Shown: piece by piece, positions 18,689 through 27,805 of the stretch | Layout: each line of letters starts with the position of its first letter | Position numbering within the stretch: the first letter of the stretch is position 1 | DNA from: Rickettsia australis str. Phillips | GTDB lineage: Bacteria; Pseudomonadota; Alphaproteobacteria; Rickettsiales; Rickettsiaceae | Assembly: GCF_000273745.1 (NCBI RefSeq) | Contig: NZ_AKVZ01000013.1 | Coordinates: 1-64,000, forward strand | DNA length: 64,000 bases | Direction of reading: 5' to 3' | The notes under the pieces: model-generated | What the model saw: the letters and a program-made list of their open reading frames with translations, nothing else | Told to the model about the DNA's origin: nothing | The model's database searches: none | Position numbers and translations under genes: made by a program

Positions 18689-19414
18689 ATGAGTGCAGAT
18701 ACTAATATTAGCGATAGCTTAGAAATTGTTACGCAAGATCATTTATCACTTTTTGCTTTAATAAGTGCTTCCGACATTATCGGTAAGTCAGTTATGTTGA
18801 TGCTGCTTATTACTTCCATTTGGTCATGGGCTATTATTTTAGAGAAAATATTTAAGCTAGCACAAGTGCAGCGAAGAATGAAGAATTTTGAAAATGTATT
18901 TTGGTCCGGTGGAGTATTAGAGCAATTATATGAAAGCATAAAAAGGTCGGTTAATAATCCGCTAGCTTTGATATTTGTCTCGGCTATGGATGAGTGTAAG
19001 AGTTTAAGTACTAAAGGGCTTTCCGATGTATTAAGAAACAACCATAAAGAGCGTATAACTGGTGCAATGTACCTAGCTCAAAATAGGGAAGTCGAAAAGC
19101 TTGAGAAGAATTTAAGCTTCCTCGCAACTGTTGGATCAAGTGCTCCTTTCGTAGGTTTATTCGGCACTGTGTGGGGAATTATGCACAGCTTTCAGTCGAT
19201 TGCCACTTCTAAGAATACTTCTCTTGCAGTAGTAGCCCCAGGGATTGCTGAAGCACTACTTGCAACGGCTATAGGTTTATTTGCTGCTATTCCGGCAGTA
19301 ATTTTTTATAATTATCTGATTTCCCGCATTACTCTTATCAACAATAAAATTGAAGATTTTAGTAGCGAGCTAAATTCTATACTTTCTAAGGCAATTGATC
19401 AGGAGCAGATGTAA
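18689..19414 (+). CDS. tolQ: Tol-Pal system protein TolQ
   Basis: Inner-membrane subunit of the proton-driven TolQ-TolR motor (MotA/ExbB family). Three hydrophobic segments are visible (about 25-50, 145-170 and 185-210), with the ion-channel region FLATVGSSAPFVGLFGTVWG and APGIAEALLATAIGLFAAIP. Length 241 aa is normal. It starts the tolQ-tolR-tolA operon: its TAA shares one base with the tolR ATG (TAATG at 19412-19416), indicating translational coupling. Confidence 0.97.
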   Translation: MSADTNISDSLEIVTQDHLSLFALISASDIIGKSVMLMLLITSIWSWAIILEKIFKLAQVQRRMKNFENVFWSGGVLEQLYESIKRSVNNPLALIFVSAMDECKSLSTKGLSDVLRNNHKERITGAMYLAQNREVEKLEKNLSFLATVGSSAPFVGLFGTVWGIMHSFQSIATSKNTSLAVVAPGIAEALLATAIGLFAAIPAVIFYNYLISRITLINNKIEDFSSELNSILSKAIDQEQM

Positions 19415-19845
19415 TGGCTATAAAGCTTGCCGGCAGTAATAGAAAAAGCAAAAGAGCGGTCGTTAGCGAAATTAATGTTACGCCGCTTGTAGACGTAATG
19501 CTTGTGCTGCTAATTATTTTCATGATCACTTCTCCAATGCTTGTTTCAGGCGTAAATGTGGATTTACCTGAGACAAATTCAAGTCCGATTTCAGGACAGG
19601 ATGAACCGCTAGTCGTTACTATCAATAATAAAGGTGCAATTTTCCTGTTTGAAACTCCTATAGAGAGAACATATTTAACCGACAAGCTTTTAAATATCAC
19701 TAAAGAAAAAAAGGATGCTAGAATTTTTGTAAGAGGCGATAGAAATGTTTCTTATGGGCAGGTAGTAGAGATAGTTGCCGAAATTCATGCTGCCGGCTTT
19801 GCACGTGTAGCTCTTATTTCAAATATTAAAAATAATGAAAAGTAA
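19414..19845 (+). CDS. tolR: Tol-Pal system protein TolR
   Basis: Single-pass inner-membrane protein (ExbD family) that passes proton energy from TolQ to TolA. The membrane segment with the essential aspartate is visible in VTPLVDVMLVLLIIFMIT (Asp of PLVDV), followed by the periplasmic domain with VDLPET and ending GFARVALIS. Length 143 aa is normal. It overlaps tolQ by one base and tolA by 11 bases. Confidence 0.97.
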   Translation: MAIKLAGSNRKSKRAVVSEINVTPLVDVMLVLLIIFMITSPMLVSGVNVDLPETNSSPISGQDEPLVVTINNKGAIFLFETPIERTYLTDKLLNITKEKKDARIFVRGDRNVSYGQVVEIVAEIHAAGFARVALISNIKNNEK

Positions 19846-20818
19846 TCAAAATAGGGATAATTTTACGGTTTTCCTTAGCTTCTCTGTTGTTCTGCATTTA
19901 CTTCTTTTATGTTTTTTTCTACTTGATATGCCATCGCTTTTTGAAAAATTATCGGAAGAGCAAACTATAACTTTTGAGATTTTATCTGTTAGCGATAAAC
20001 CAAATATCATAACCCAAACAAAGCAACAAGAAGCTCCGATAGAAAACGAAGACGCTAAAAAGTCTAAGCAGAGTAAGCCAAAAGCAGAAGAACCGCAAGA
20101 CTTGCCTAAAGAAGAAAAAGCAAAAGAGCATGATGCTAAAACAATAGAAGAAAAGCCAAAAATAGAAGAGAAAAAATCTATAGAAGCACCAAAGCCTGAA
20201 GAAGCGAAAGAAGCGTTACTTGAGAAGAAAGAAGAAGTAAAGGAAGAAAAGCCTAAAGAAGAGGAAAAAAAACAAACAGCAGCAAAGAAGAAACCCGAAG
20301 AGAAAAAAGAGGAAGTTGTTGTTAACAAACCGGAAGAGAAACTAAAAGAGGTAAAGAAAAAAGAGCCTAAAACCGATGAGCTTGACTCTCTACTTAAGAA
20401 TTTAGAGCAATCTTCGGAAGGGGATAATGTAAAATCTAATAAGCATCAAAGATCGAAAAAAGCTTATAATGCAAAAGAAGCTAAAGGAGTTTATACGGAT
20501 GGGCTAGCTCTTTCCGACAGTGAAACATCTTTAATTAAAAGACAGATTGAAAGACATTGGAGTAATGTACCAGCAGGGGTTAGAGGTAATAATAAGGTAA
20601 AAGTCATTATTAGCATTACGCTAGATAAAGCAGGTAACGTTGAGCAGGCAAAGGTAAAAGAAAAAATCTGTCCTGATATTACGGCTAGCGTTTGTGAAGC
20701 TTTAGCAGATAATACAATTAGAGCAGTATGGCAAGCAAGCCCTATTGAAAATCTTGATCCTGCACGCTTTAACCATTGGAAAGAGATTAATTTTAGCTTT
20801 GATCCGAGTAAATTGTAG
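19835..20818 (+). CDS. tolA: Tol-Pal system protein TolA
   Basis: Inner-membrane-anchored protein that reaches across the periplasm to TolB/Pal. It has one N-terminal membrane segment (about 11-31), then a long Glu/Lys/Pro-rich, charged coiled-coil-like domain (about 60-210) with repeated PKxEE/EEKK units. The C-terminal globular domain (about 225-327) has SLIKRQIERHWSNVPAG and VKVIISITLDKAGNVEQAKV. Length 327 aa. An 8-base A run at 20265-20272 is in frame. The frame starts inside tolR (11-base overlap). Confidence 0.95.
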   Translation: MKSNQNRDNFTVFLSFSVVLHLLLLCFFLLDMPSLFEKLSEEQTITFEILSVSDKPNIITQTKQQEAPIENEDAKKSKQSKPKAEEPQDLPKEEKAKEHDAKTIEEKPKIEEKKSIEAPKPEEAKEALLEKKEEVKEEKPKEEEKKQTAAKKKPEEKKEEVVVNKPEEKLKEVKKKEPKTDELDSLLKNLEQSSEGDNVKSNKHQRSKKAYNAKEAKGVYTDGLALSDSETSLIKRQIERHWSNVPAGVRGNNKVKVIISITLDKAGNVEQAKVKEKICPDITASVCEALADNTIRAVWQASPIENLDPARFNHWKEINFSFDPSKL

Positions 20819-20837
20819 TCTTATTGCATAGCTCGTC

Positions 20838-20873
20838 TAATGTCATTCCTAGCTAAAAGCGGGCATGACATTA
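20838..20873. repeat. Short family A-like hairpin after tolA
   Basis: TAATGTCATTCCTAGCT and AAGCGGGCATGACATTA face each other, with 9-bp perfect ends TAATGTCAT / ATGACATTA. It may serve as the tolQRA terminator. Confidence 0.6.
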
Positions 20874-20900
20874 AGGGCCATGTAATAAAATTGAAAAATA

Positions 20901-21098
20901 TTATTCATTGTGTTCGTGGTGATCACCGATGAATTCAAGCCACATATCTTTTCGCTCGTTATCAAAACAACAATAGCAGCAATATCATATCAAGAATAAT
21001 AAGGTTGCTCCCATTAAAAATAGGATCAAAGTAGTATTACTAGAGCTTGTTAAATCATATTCTGAAGGTAATAAATCCGTGGGAATGTCTTTATTCAT
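20901..21098 (-). pseudogene. Small single-pass membrane protein gene with one in-frame TGA
   Basis: A 66-codon frame from the ATG complementing 21096-21098 reads MNKDIPTDLLPSEYDLTSSS, then a hydrophobic segment (TTLILFLMGATLLFLI), then TGA, then YCCYCCFDNERKDMWLEF and a His-rich tail ending at the stop 20901-20903. The frame is continuous except for this one TGA at codon 38, between Ile and a Cys-rich stretch. The shape (short acidic N-terminus, one membrane helix, Cys/His-rich tail) looks like a real small protein with a nonsense mutation. No family recognised. Confidence 0.5.
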
Positions 21099-21172
21099 AA
21101 AACTTAGTTATTATGTTTACTATTTATAAATAAGAGCACTCTATAGCTTTGTCTATTAACATTATATTTATT

Positions 21173-21950
21173 TCACAAAGTTTTAAGAGCAGGATAAGTA
21201 AATAACAATAAATGGTATAGATTTAGACCAAAGTGGACTATCATAGAGCATAATATTTTGCCTGTTTTATAATATGCATAACCGTAGAAGAACCCGCATA
21301 TAGAGCTTAACGCTATATATATATTAGTCCGCCTTGAAAATTGTACGATCCAAATATTAAAGATGCTATAATAACAGCTAAAATCTACGGTTTCGGTAAA
21401 AGATTTTGTAATGTTCTTTGTAAAAATCATCGAAAGAATACTTCCTCAGAGCCATACAAACGATTAATTGCCAATATCGGTAATATGCTTGGGACTTTAG
21501 GCTCAAATAACGCGTAACCGCTTTCTAAAGATAGAACCATAATTATTACTATACATAGTAATAGAGTAAGAGAAGTATATCTTATAGCATTTGTAGTGCT
21601 TGTTTTTCTAAAATATATAAATCACTGACAGAAAAAATTATTAAAGCCGGTATTATCTTATCAAAATTTAGATACATAGAAAATGGTATGGATAATTTCT
21701 ATAACTGTATTTTATCAATAGCAAGTAGGTTAAAAAATCCCGGAACTTTATGAAAAGCAAGAGCGGTAAAACAAACTGAAATAGATATAAATAATAGGAT
21801 TTTTAGTACTTTATTGAGCTGTAAATTAAAATAGGTATAGGTAATAGCAGCAAAAATAGATAAAGCCCCAACTCCTATAATATTTATTATACCTTGATAT
21901 AAAGCAGCTAAAATTGTAGCCTATGCTTAAATATGTAGGTCTTTTATCAC
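21173..21950 (-). pseudogene. CPBP (CAAX-like) intramembrane metalloprotease, broken
   Basis: Family members are multi-pass membrane proteases with an EExxxR motif and later histidines. Minus-strand pieces in order: ILAALYQGIINIIGVGALS, LKILLFISISVCFTALAF, NFDKIIPALIIFSV, AINRLYGSEEVFFR (the EExxxR signature) followed directly by a stop, then IFNIWIVQF in a shifted frame, then FYGYAYYKTGKILCSMIVHF and GLNLYHLLL, the family's second histidine region. At least three lesions make it dead. The left boundary is the stop at 21173; the upstream start is not clear. Confidence 0.7.
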
Positions 21951-22185
21951 GAAAATAAAGATATTAATATTGTTGTAATAAGAAAATATAGGTGATAGTT
22001 AAGGATGAAATATAAACCTTTGTAAAAAACTATTTTTAATATATAATTACTCTTTAGCATTAAAAATAGAAAAATTATTAAATATAGAGAATCTTAATAA
22101 ATAATAATTGGATTTTAAACAGAAAATATAAAAGGTAATCATAAGAAAAACCAATAAAATAATAGATATAGAATTGGGAGCTTTT

Positions 22186-22893
22186 ATGAAAGATATAGAA
22201 TATTGGGAAAAAAATTTTGAAAGCTGTAAATATTCAGATAAATTAATCGAAAGACTTTTATTTTTAAATACCCAAGTAAAACAACCTATTGATATTAGAG
22301 AAGTTAAAAAAGGTATTTATTATGCTCGTAAATATCATGGTGAGCAAATGCGTCAATCAGGTGATCCTTATTATTCTCATCCAATCGCAGTAACAATGAT
22401 GGTAGCAGAATTTGTAGCAAAAGAAGTGCCTAAACTCTTTACTTTTAGAATGCTACAAGCTGCATTACTTCACGACACTATTGAAGATACTGAACTTACT
22501 GAAGAAATGATTAGCAATATTTTTGATGAAGAAGTAGCAAGGCATGTAGAAGGTCTAACTAGAATCAAACCTTGTGGAAAAATAAGTAGTGCGAAAAGTC
22601 TTATTTTATTAATTAAACAAAAAAGATACGATACTGCTCTTATAAAACTTTTTGATAGAATACATAATTTACAAACTTTAGAAGCAAAATCGCCTGAAAA
22701 AGCTCATAAAATAATTAAAGAGACATTAAAAAACTTTTTAGTGTTAAGTGAAATACTTGAAATACCTTCAGTTTCAGAGCTTATATATGCTGAATGTTAT
22801 AAAAATAATTTAAAGTTTAATATAAATTCTACTTTTAATAAAATTATAAATTTCGACTCTTTTCCATTTTTTCAAAATAAGTTACTCCCATGA
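22186..22893 (+). CDS. SpoT-like HD-domain protein, (p)ppGpp hydrolase domain only
   Basis: A 235-residue stand-alone hydrolase domain of the RelA/SpoT superfamily, predicted to remove pyrophosphate from (p)ppGpp. All expected hydrolase motifs are visible: YARKYHGEQMRQSGDPYYSH, SHPIAVTMMVAEF, ALLHDTIEDTELT (the HD-ED signature) and KLFDRIHNLQTL (DRxHN). No synthetase, TGS or ACT domain follows. Rickettsia genomes are known to carry several short spoT paralogues. I start at ATG 22186, five bases after GGGAG; a TTG at 22174 is also in frame. Its 3' end overlaps the convergent proP frame by 50 bases. Confidence 0.85.
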   Translation: MKDIEYWEKNFESCKYSDKLIERLLFLNTQVKQPIDIREVKKGIYYARKYHGEQMRQSGDPYYSHPIAVTMMVAEFVAKEVPKLFTFRMLQAALLHDTIEDTELTEEMISNIFDEEVARHVEGLTRIKPCGKISSAKSLILLIKQKRYDTALIKLFDRIHNLQTLEAKSPEKAHKIIKETLKNFLVLSEILEIPSVSELIYAECYKNNLKFNINSTFNKIINFDSFPFFQNKLLP

Positions 22894-24159
22894 AGAAAGT
22901 TGTACCTACCGGAATGAAAATTAACAATAATCCCCAATATCCTAGATAATTGGTAATATAAACTAAACCAAATGAGGTTATAATATAAGTCAATAATTTT
23001 GCTATTGCACTTAGCACACTAGTATATGTAAATCTCTTAAAAACCGGAAAATATTTATAAAATATAGGAGCTGCCGGTACATGATCAAATACGAATAATG
23101 CAGCTAAACATTGAAAAATAAAAATATATAAAGGAGTAGGGTGATAATTTAACATTATAGGGAAAAAAATGAGGGAGGTAAAAAAGAGATATAATTTTAC
23201 CTTTAGGATTTTTAAAGGATGGGTTTTATAGCTAATAAATGCAAGACCTATAATACCGAGTAAATCTATTATAGATACCCAAAAATTTTGATTTATAATT
23301 TGATAGGGAGTAAATCCGCATTCTCTTTTTAATATATCAGCACAATATATATACACGAAATAAAAACACGGAGGTCTAGCACACTGGATAAAGAAATACC
23401 AAATAGAAGTGGCGTTTGGAACTTGTTGATCTAGAATATCTTTGTCAATTTCTTCAAGCGTAATATTATTTTCTTGAAGTCTTAGTTTTAATTTATTTTT
23501 TTATTTGAAAATGCATCTGCTTCTTTTAAACTAGTCCTCGCAATAGTACCTACAAAAGCAATAGTTGCACCAACAAAAAAGGCTATACGCCAACTTGGTT
23601 CATGTTGATAAATATTTTGATTAGTAAAAATTGATGCAATACCTAGTGCTACAGTCGTGCCTATGGCAGAAAATACGGTTATAATTGCCACTAATGGATA
23701 TTGTATAGGAGGAGATGAATTTTCGGTTAAGTACAGCTCTGCACCTCGTGCTTCTGCAGTTGCTGACATACCTTGAATTATACGACATATAGTAAGAATC
23801 CAAGAGGCTGTTATACCTATTTGTGCATATGTTGGCATACTACCTATAATCACACACGTAATAGCCATTAATAGGGTAGTTAAAACAACTACAATCTTAC
23901 GTCCAAAATGATCGCCTATATACCCAAATATTAACGCTCCTATAGGTCTTAGCAAATAGGTAGAACAGAAAGAAAAGGCAGTAAGCAGCGAAAAAGTGAA
24001 GGAATCATATTCCGGAAAAAATAAATTATTTAAAAGCACCGCCATATGCACATAAAGCATAAGGTCAAAATACTCTAGAAATGTACCTATAGAAAGTAAT
24101 CCGACAGCTTGTTTTTGTTCTTTATTTAAACTTCTTTGTTCTTTTTCGTAGCCTAGCAT
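22844..24159 (-). pseudogene. ProP-type MFS transporter, one frameshift in a 7-base A run
   Basis: Metabolite:H+ symporter of the MFS, ProP/ShiA branch, about 438 residues and 12 membrane segments when joined. The N-terminal half (23488-24159) has GTFLEYFDLMLYVHMAV, RPIGALIFGYIGDHFGRK and RIIQGMSATAEARGAE. The frame breaks at seven A in the sense strand (T run 23496-23502). One more A would continue as NKLKLRLQENNITLEEIDKD into the fully open second half to 22844. There is no other lesion. The substrate is inferred only (proline, betaine or dicarboxylate-like). Rickettsia carry several proP paralogues, so loss of one may be tolerated. Confidence 0.85.
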
Positions 24160-24299
24160 AACCTTTATACATAATTAGATTACAAAATAGGTTATACTTT
24201 TTTAGTTAAAAGTCAATAAAGAATTAAGAATTTTTAATAAATATTGTTACAAAATATCTAGATTATGTAAAATGATCTAACCTAAAATTTTCAAATTAT

Positions 24300-25835
24300 C
24301 TATTTTTCTCTGAAAGCTTTAAATGCAGTATCAGTAACGGGATCAAGTAAATATCTAAGTAGTGTTCTAGTACCGGTTACGATTTGTACCTCAGCTTGCA
24401 TACCGGGGTGTAATTCCAAATTTTTAACTTTAGCAACTTTATCAAATTCATCCATATCGATTTCAACCCTTGCAACATAATAATTATCTTGCTGTTGTCC
24501 CGGATATTGTCTTTCATCTTGTACTATATCGGGAGATATGCTTACTACTTTACCGGTAAATGTTGGAGTTGTTCTTGATTTAAATGCACTGAAACGTATT
24601 TTTGCAACTAAGCCCTCATGTACTGAGTCAATGTTTTTTTGAGATACCTTTGCTTCTATTATTAATGGGTCATTAATTGGTGAAATTTCCATAATAGGTT
24701 GTCCGTGACTTATAACACCGCCTATTGTATGATATTTTAAATTATTAACTATACCGTCAACAGGTGATCTGATTATCACACGATTAAGTGAATCCGTCAG
24801 GGAATTATATTTTTCTTTAAGAGATGCTGTTTGTACTTGAGCTTCACGAAGCTCTGTTAAAGTCCGTTCAGTGTATTTATTTTGTTGATTTATAATTTTA
24901 ATTTGAGTTTCGGTAATAGCATGGCGTATCCCTGCTATTTCGGCTTCAGTTGTTGCAACATCGCTTTTTGAAGCCGCAACTTTTGCCTCTTGGTCTAATA
25001 AGGCTGCTTTTTGTACAAAGCCTTTTTCTTTTAACGTTCTTAAAGCTTTTAAACGGTCTTGATAAACTTCAGCAGTTTTTGAAGCGGCAACTTTTTTTGC
25101 CTCTAAACCTTCAATTTTTTTCTCAAGTTGAGCAATATTTTGATATAATGCATCTTTCTCTGAGTTATATACTTCTTTTCTAGATCTAAATAAATTTTCC
25201 TGTGTATGAATTATTTTAGCTACTTCCGGTAAATTTATATCCTGCATTAAAAAATCCGAGAATTCGATTTGTTCTAAATGATCACGTTCGGCAATTAAAC
25301 GATTTTCAGTTGCTAAAAAATTACGGTACTGACCAAGAATATTTTCATGTTCGCTTTTGATTCTAGTTTCTTCAAGTTCTATTAATTTATCACCTTCTTT
25401 AACTTTATCACCTTGCTTAACGTAAATAGCATTAATTATTCCACCTTCATGATGTTGAATCGTTTTTTTATTTGTGCTTGGCATTACGATGCCGACAGCT
25501 ACAGCACCACTATCAAGTGGAGCAAGAGCAGACCATAATCCGCCTATTAATACTAAAAAGATAATAACATAAATACCGAAAAGTATAGGTGACCTTGCAG
25601 CTTGGGCTACGTTATTACGATCTTTATCGGTTTTCTTGGTAATAAAATTAACAAATCTATCAAGTTTTATTAATAAGAATTCTATAGCATGAGAGGTTTT
25701 CTTTAATGTAGTATTTATTAAAGCCTTACGTTTAGAACTTTGACCTTTAAGGTTTAACGCATCTTCCCTTAAGGATAATAATTGTTTCAACTGTTCCGGA
25801 GTAATTTGAGGTTTATTGTGTTTTAAATCCTGCAT
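24300..25835 (-). CDS. Type I secretion periplasmic adaptor (HlyD/AprE family)
   Basis: Membrane-fusion protein joining an inner-membrane ABC exporter to a TolC-type channel. A cytoplasmic N-terminus (about 90 residues) is followed by one membrane helix (IYVIIFLVLIGGLWSALAPL), a biotinyl/lipoyl half (VDGIVNNLKYHTIGG later pairs with HEGGIINAIYVKQGDKVKEG), a long alpha-helical hairpin (about 165-345) and a beta-barrel ending PGMQAEVQIVTGTRTLLRYL. Length 511 aa. The helical hairpin has a high Lys/Glu/Ala/Gln content as expected. It lies just downstream of the matching ABC ATPase gene, separated by a palindromic repeat. Confidence 0.92.
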   Translation of the reverse strand: MQDLKHNKPQITPEQLKQLLSLREDALNLKGQSSKRKALINTTLKKTSHAIEFLLIKLDRFVNFITKKTDKDRNNVAQAARSPILFGIYVIIFLVLIGGLWSALAPLDSGAVAVGIVMPSTNKKTIQHHEGGIINAIYVKQGDKVKEGDKLIELEETRIKSEHENILGQYRNFLATENRLIAERDHLEQIEFSDFLMQDINLPEVAKIIHTQENLFRSRKEVYNSEKDALYQNIAQLEKKIEGLEAKKVAASKTAEVYQDRLKALRTLKEKGFVQKAALLDQEAKVAASKSDVATTEAEIAGIRHAITETQIKIINQQNKYTERTLTELREAQVQTASLKEKYNSLTDSLNRVIIRSPVDGIVNNLKYHTIGGVISHGQPIMEISPINDPLIIEAKVSQKNIDSVHEGLVAKIRFSAFKSRTTPTFTGKVVSISPDIVQDERQYPGQQQDNYYVARVEIDMDEFDKVAKVKNLELHPGMQAEVQIVTGTRTLLRYLLDPVTDTAFKAFREK

Positions 25836-25885
25836 AATATTTAATCATTATTATATTTAGTCATTGTCTGTCTCCGTTGTTTCCG

Positions 25886-26023
25886 ATGTCATTCCCGCGT
25901 AGGTCGGTGAAATCCACTGTGTGTCACCACGTGGCTTGACCACGGGGTCCATAAAAACAATAAAAATACTAATATTATTAGTATTTTTAACTGGATGCCG
26001 TGATCAAGTCACGGCATGACATT
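25886..26023. repeat. Mixed family A/C palindromic element inside the type I secretion operon
   Basis: It starts with a family A arm (GATGTCATTCCCGCGTAGG) and continues as a complete family C element: GTGTCACCACGTGGCTTGAC at the left, AAGTCACGGCATGACATTA at the right. The core has the near-perfect hairpin AAAAATACTAAT-ATT-ATTAGTATTTTT. It interrupts the gap between the ATPase and the adaptor, so read-through could be affected. Confidence 0.8.
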
Positions 26024-26040
26024 AATTTAGTATGATATTA

Positions 26041-27795
26041 TTAGTTATTAATATGAATTGTACCGTTTTTTAAAGTTTTAAAGTGTTGTTGAATCTCTTC
26101 TCCCGTTCCGTAGACTGCAACTGCTCCATCCTGTAATATTAGAATTTTATCAACAATGGATAATACTGATGGTCTATGTGAAATTACAAGAACTGCTATT
26201 CTTTTAAGTTTTGCTTGTTTTAAGGCACTTGCAAGGGCAACTTCACCTGCTTCATCTAAATTAGCGTTGGGTTCATCTAAAATGATGAGTTTTGGATTGC
26301 CGTAAAAAGCTCTAGCAAGCCCGATACGTTGTCTTTGACCACCTGATAGATTAGAGCCTGCAGGACCGATATCAGCATCATAACCGTCAGGGAATCTTAA
26401 TATCATTTCATGAGCTCCGGCTATTTTAGCTGCTTCAATAACTTTTTGCGGATCGGCATCTTCTTCCATTCTAGCTATATTTTGTTTAATACTACCGCTA
26501 AAAAGTTCTATTCCTTGAGGAAGATAACCGACATGTCTACCGAAATCTTCTCTATTCCAACGATAAATTTCAGCACTATCTAAACGTACGGAACCTGATG
26601 ATTCTTTCCATACCCCGGCTATGATTTTAGCTAAAGTTGATTTTCCTGTAGCTGAAGGACCGATAATTGCTAAAACTTCGCCCGGCTGTATTGCAAAACT
26701 AACGCCTTTTAAGATATATTTCGGTATGGGAGGTTGTGGTAAATGTTTCGGTATAGGATGAGCATAATAAATATTTTCAACAGTAAGATGACCATCAACG
26801 TTCGGAATTGGCATTGCTTCATCTCTAGAAGAATAAGTGTTAAATAAATTATTAATGTTTTTGTATGATTTAATAGCACCGCTCATACTTTTCCATAGCT
26901 CAATAGCATTATCGAAAGGAGCAAGAGCTCTACCGACTATGATGGAACTCATAATCATATTACCGGGAGTCATATCTGCACTGTGAGATTTTACAACAAT
27001 GTAAGCACCGACTCCGGTAACAGCCATTTGCATTATGTTACGGATAAACCTTGAAAAGTTAGAAATAACACCGTTACGATAGCTAGCAACTGATTGTTTA
27101 TCAAGTGCTAATATGTTAAATTTATGCCAATTTTTTGTAACATTCGTCATCATTCCCATTGCTTCAATTGCTTCTGCATTTCTATTTGCAATATCGGCTT
27201 GTGTCATACCTTTTATCGAAAACTCGGTAGCTTCACCGAGCGTTTTATTAGTAGCGGCAGCGTTAAAGAAAGCGGTTGAAACTATGATAATTGCACCAAA
27301 AACGGTAATAAGACCGATATATGGATGAATTGAGAAAATAACGGCAATATAGATAAGGCTCCAAGGGGCATCGAATAAAGTATTAATTCCAGTACTTGTT
27401 AGGAATGTTTTGACAGCTTGAAAATCACGTAATAATTGGCTAGAACCCATGTTTGTTCGTGTTGCAGCCGCAGAAATTGAAGAAGCAAAAATTACGGGAG
27501 ATACTGTTCTATCAAGCCATTCTCCTACCTTTATAAGTGTAAAAGAACGAGCAATTTGTAATAATCCGTAAACAAAATAAATATATGCGATTATTATCGA
27601 TAGAAATAATAATGTTTGTAGATTACCGCTTCCAAGGACTCTATCAAGCACTTGTAGTGAGTAAAGAGGCGTAATTAACATTAGTAAGTTAATGACAAAA
27701 GCAAACCAAAAGACTATCCAAAAAGCTGTTCTACATTCGCCTAATGCTATTACTAGCGGGTTTTTTTTATTTAGATTATTATTTTTATTATCCAT
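26041..27795 (-). CDS. Type I secretion ABC transporter, fused membrane and ATPase domains (AprD/PrtD type)
   Basis: Inner-membrane exporter ATPase of a type I secretion system, 584 aa. Six membrane helices lie in the first 330 residues (for example FWFAFVINLLMLITPLYSLQ). The ATPase follows: Walker A GPSATGKST, Q-loop GYLPQGIELFSGSI, signature LSGGQRQRIGLARA, Walker B LIILDEPNANLDE and switch His in VISHRPS. There is no N-terminal C39 peptidase domain, so it fits the AprD/PrtD class. An 8-base run near the start (27761-27768) is in frame. The adaptor gene follows. The TolC channel is not in the window and the cargo is unknown. Confidence 0.94.
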   Translation of the reverse strand: MDNKNNNLNKKNPLVIALGECRTAFWIVFWFAFVINLLMLITPLYSLQVLDRVLGSGNLQTLLFLSIIIAYIYFVYGLLQIARSFTLIKVGEWLDRTVSPVIFASSISAAATRTNMGSSQLLRDFQAVKTFLTSTGINTLFDAPWSLIYIAVIFSIHPYIGLITVFGAIIIVSTAFFNAAATNKTLGEATEFSIKGMTQADIANRNAEAIEAMGMMTNVTKNWHKFNILALDKQSVASYRNGVISNFSRFIRNIMQMAVTGVGAYIVVKSHSADMTPGNMIMSSIIVGRALAPFDNAIELWKSMSGAIKSYKNINNLFNTYSSRDEAMPIPNVDGHLTVENIYYAHPIPKHLPQPPIPKYILKGVSFAIQPGEVLAIIGPSATGKSTLAKIIAGVWKESSGSVRLDSAEIYRWNREDFGRHVGYLPQGIELFSGSIKQNIARMEEDADPQKVIEAAKIAGAHEMILRFPDGYDADIGPAGSNLSGGQRQRIGLARAFYGNPKLIILDEPNANLDEAGEVALASALKQAKLKRIAVLVISHRPSVLSIVDKILILQDGAVAVYGTGEEIQQHFKTLKNGTIHINN

Positions 27796-27805
27796 ATTAG
27801 TTATA

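Noticed and set aside
19846-20328. 160-codon minus-strand ORF inside tolA
   Set aside because: A Ser/Phe/Cys-rich antisense shadow of the Glu/Lys-rich coiled coil of TolA, with no independent evidence.
20901-21098. Selenocysteine or recoded TGA in the small membrane ORF
   Set aside because: No SECIS-like hairpin was evident after the TGA, and a nonsense mutation is far more likely in a decaying genome.
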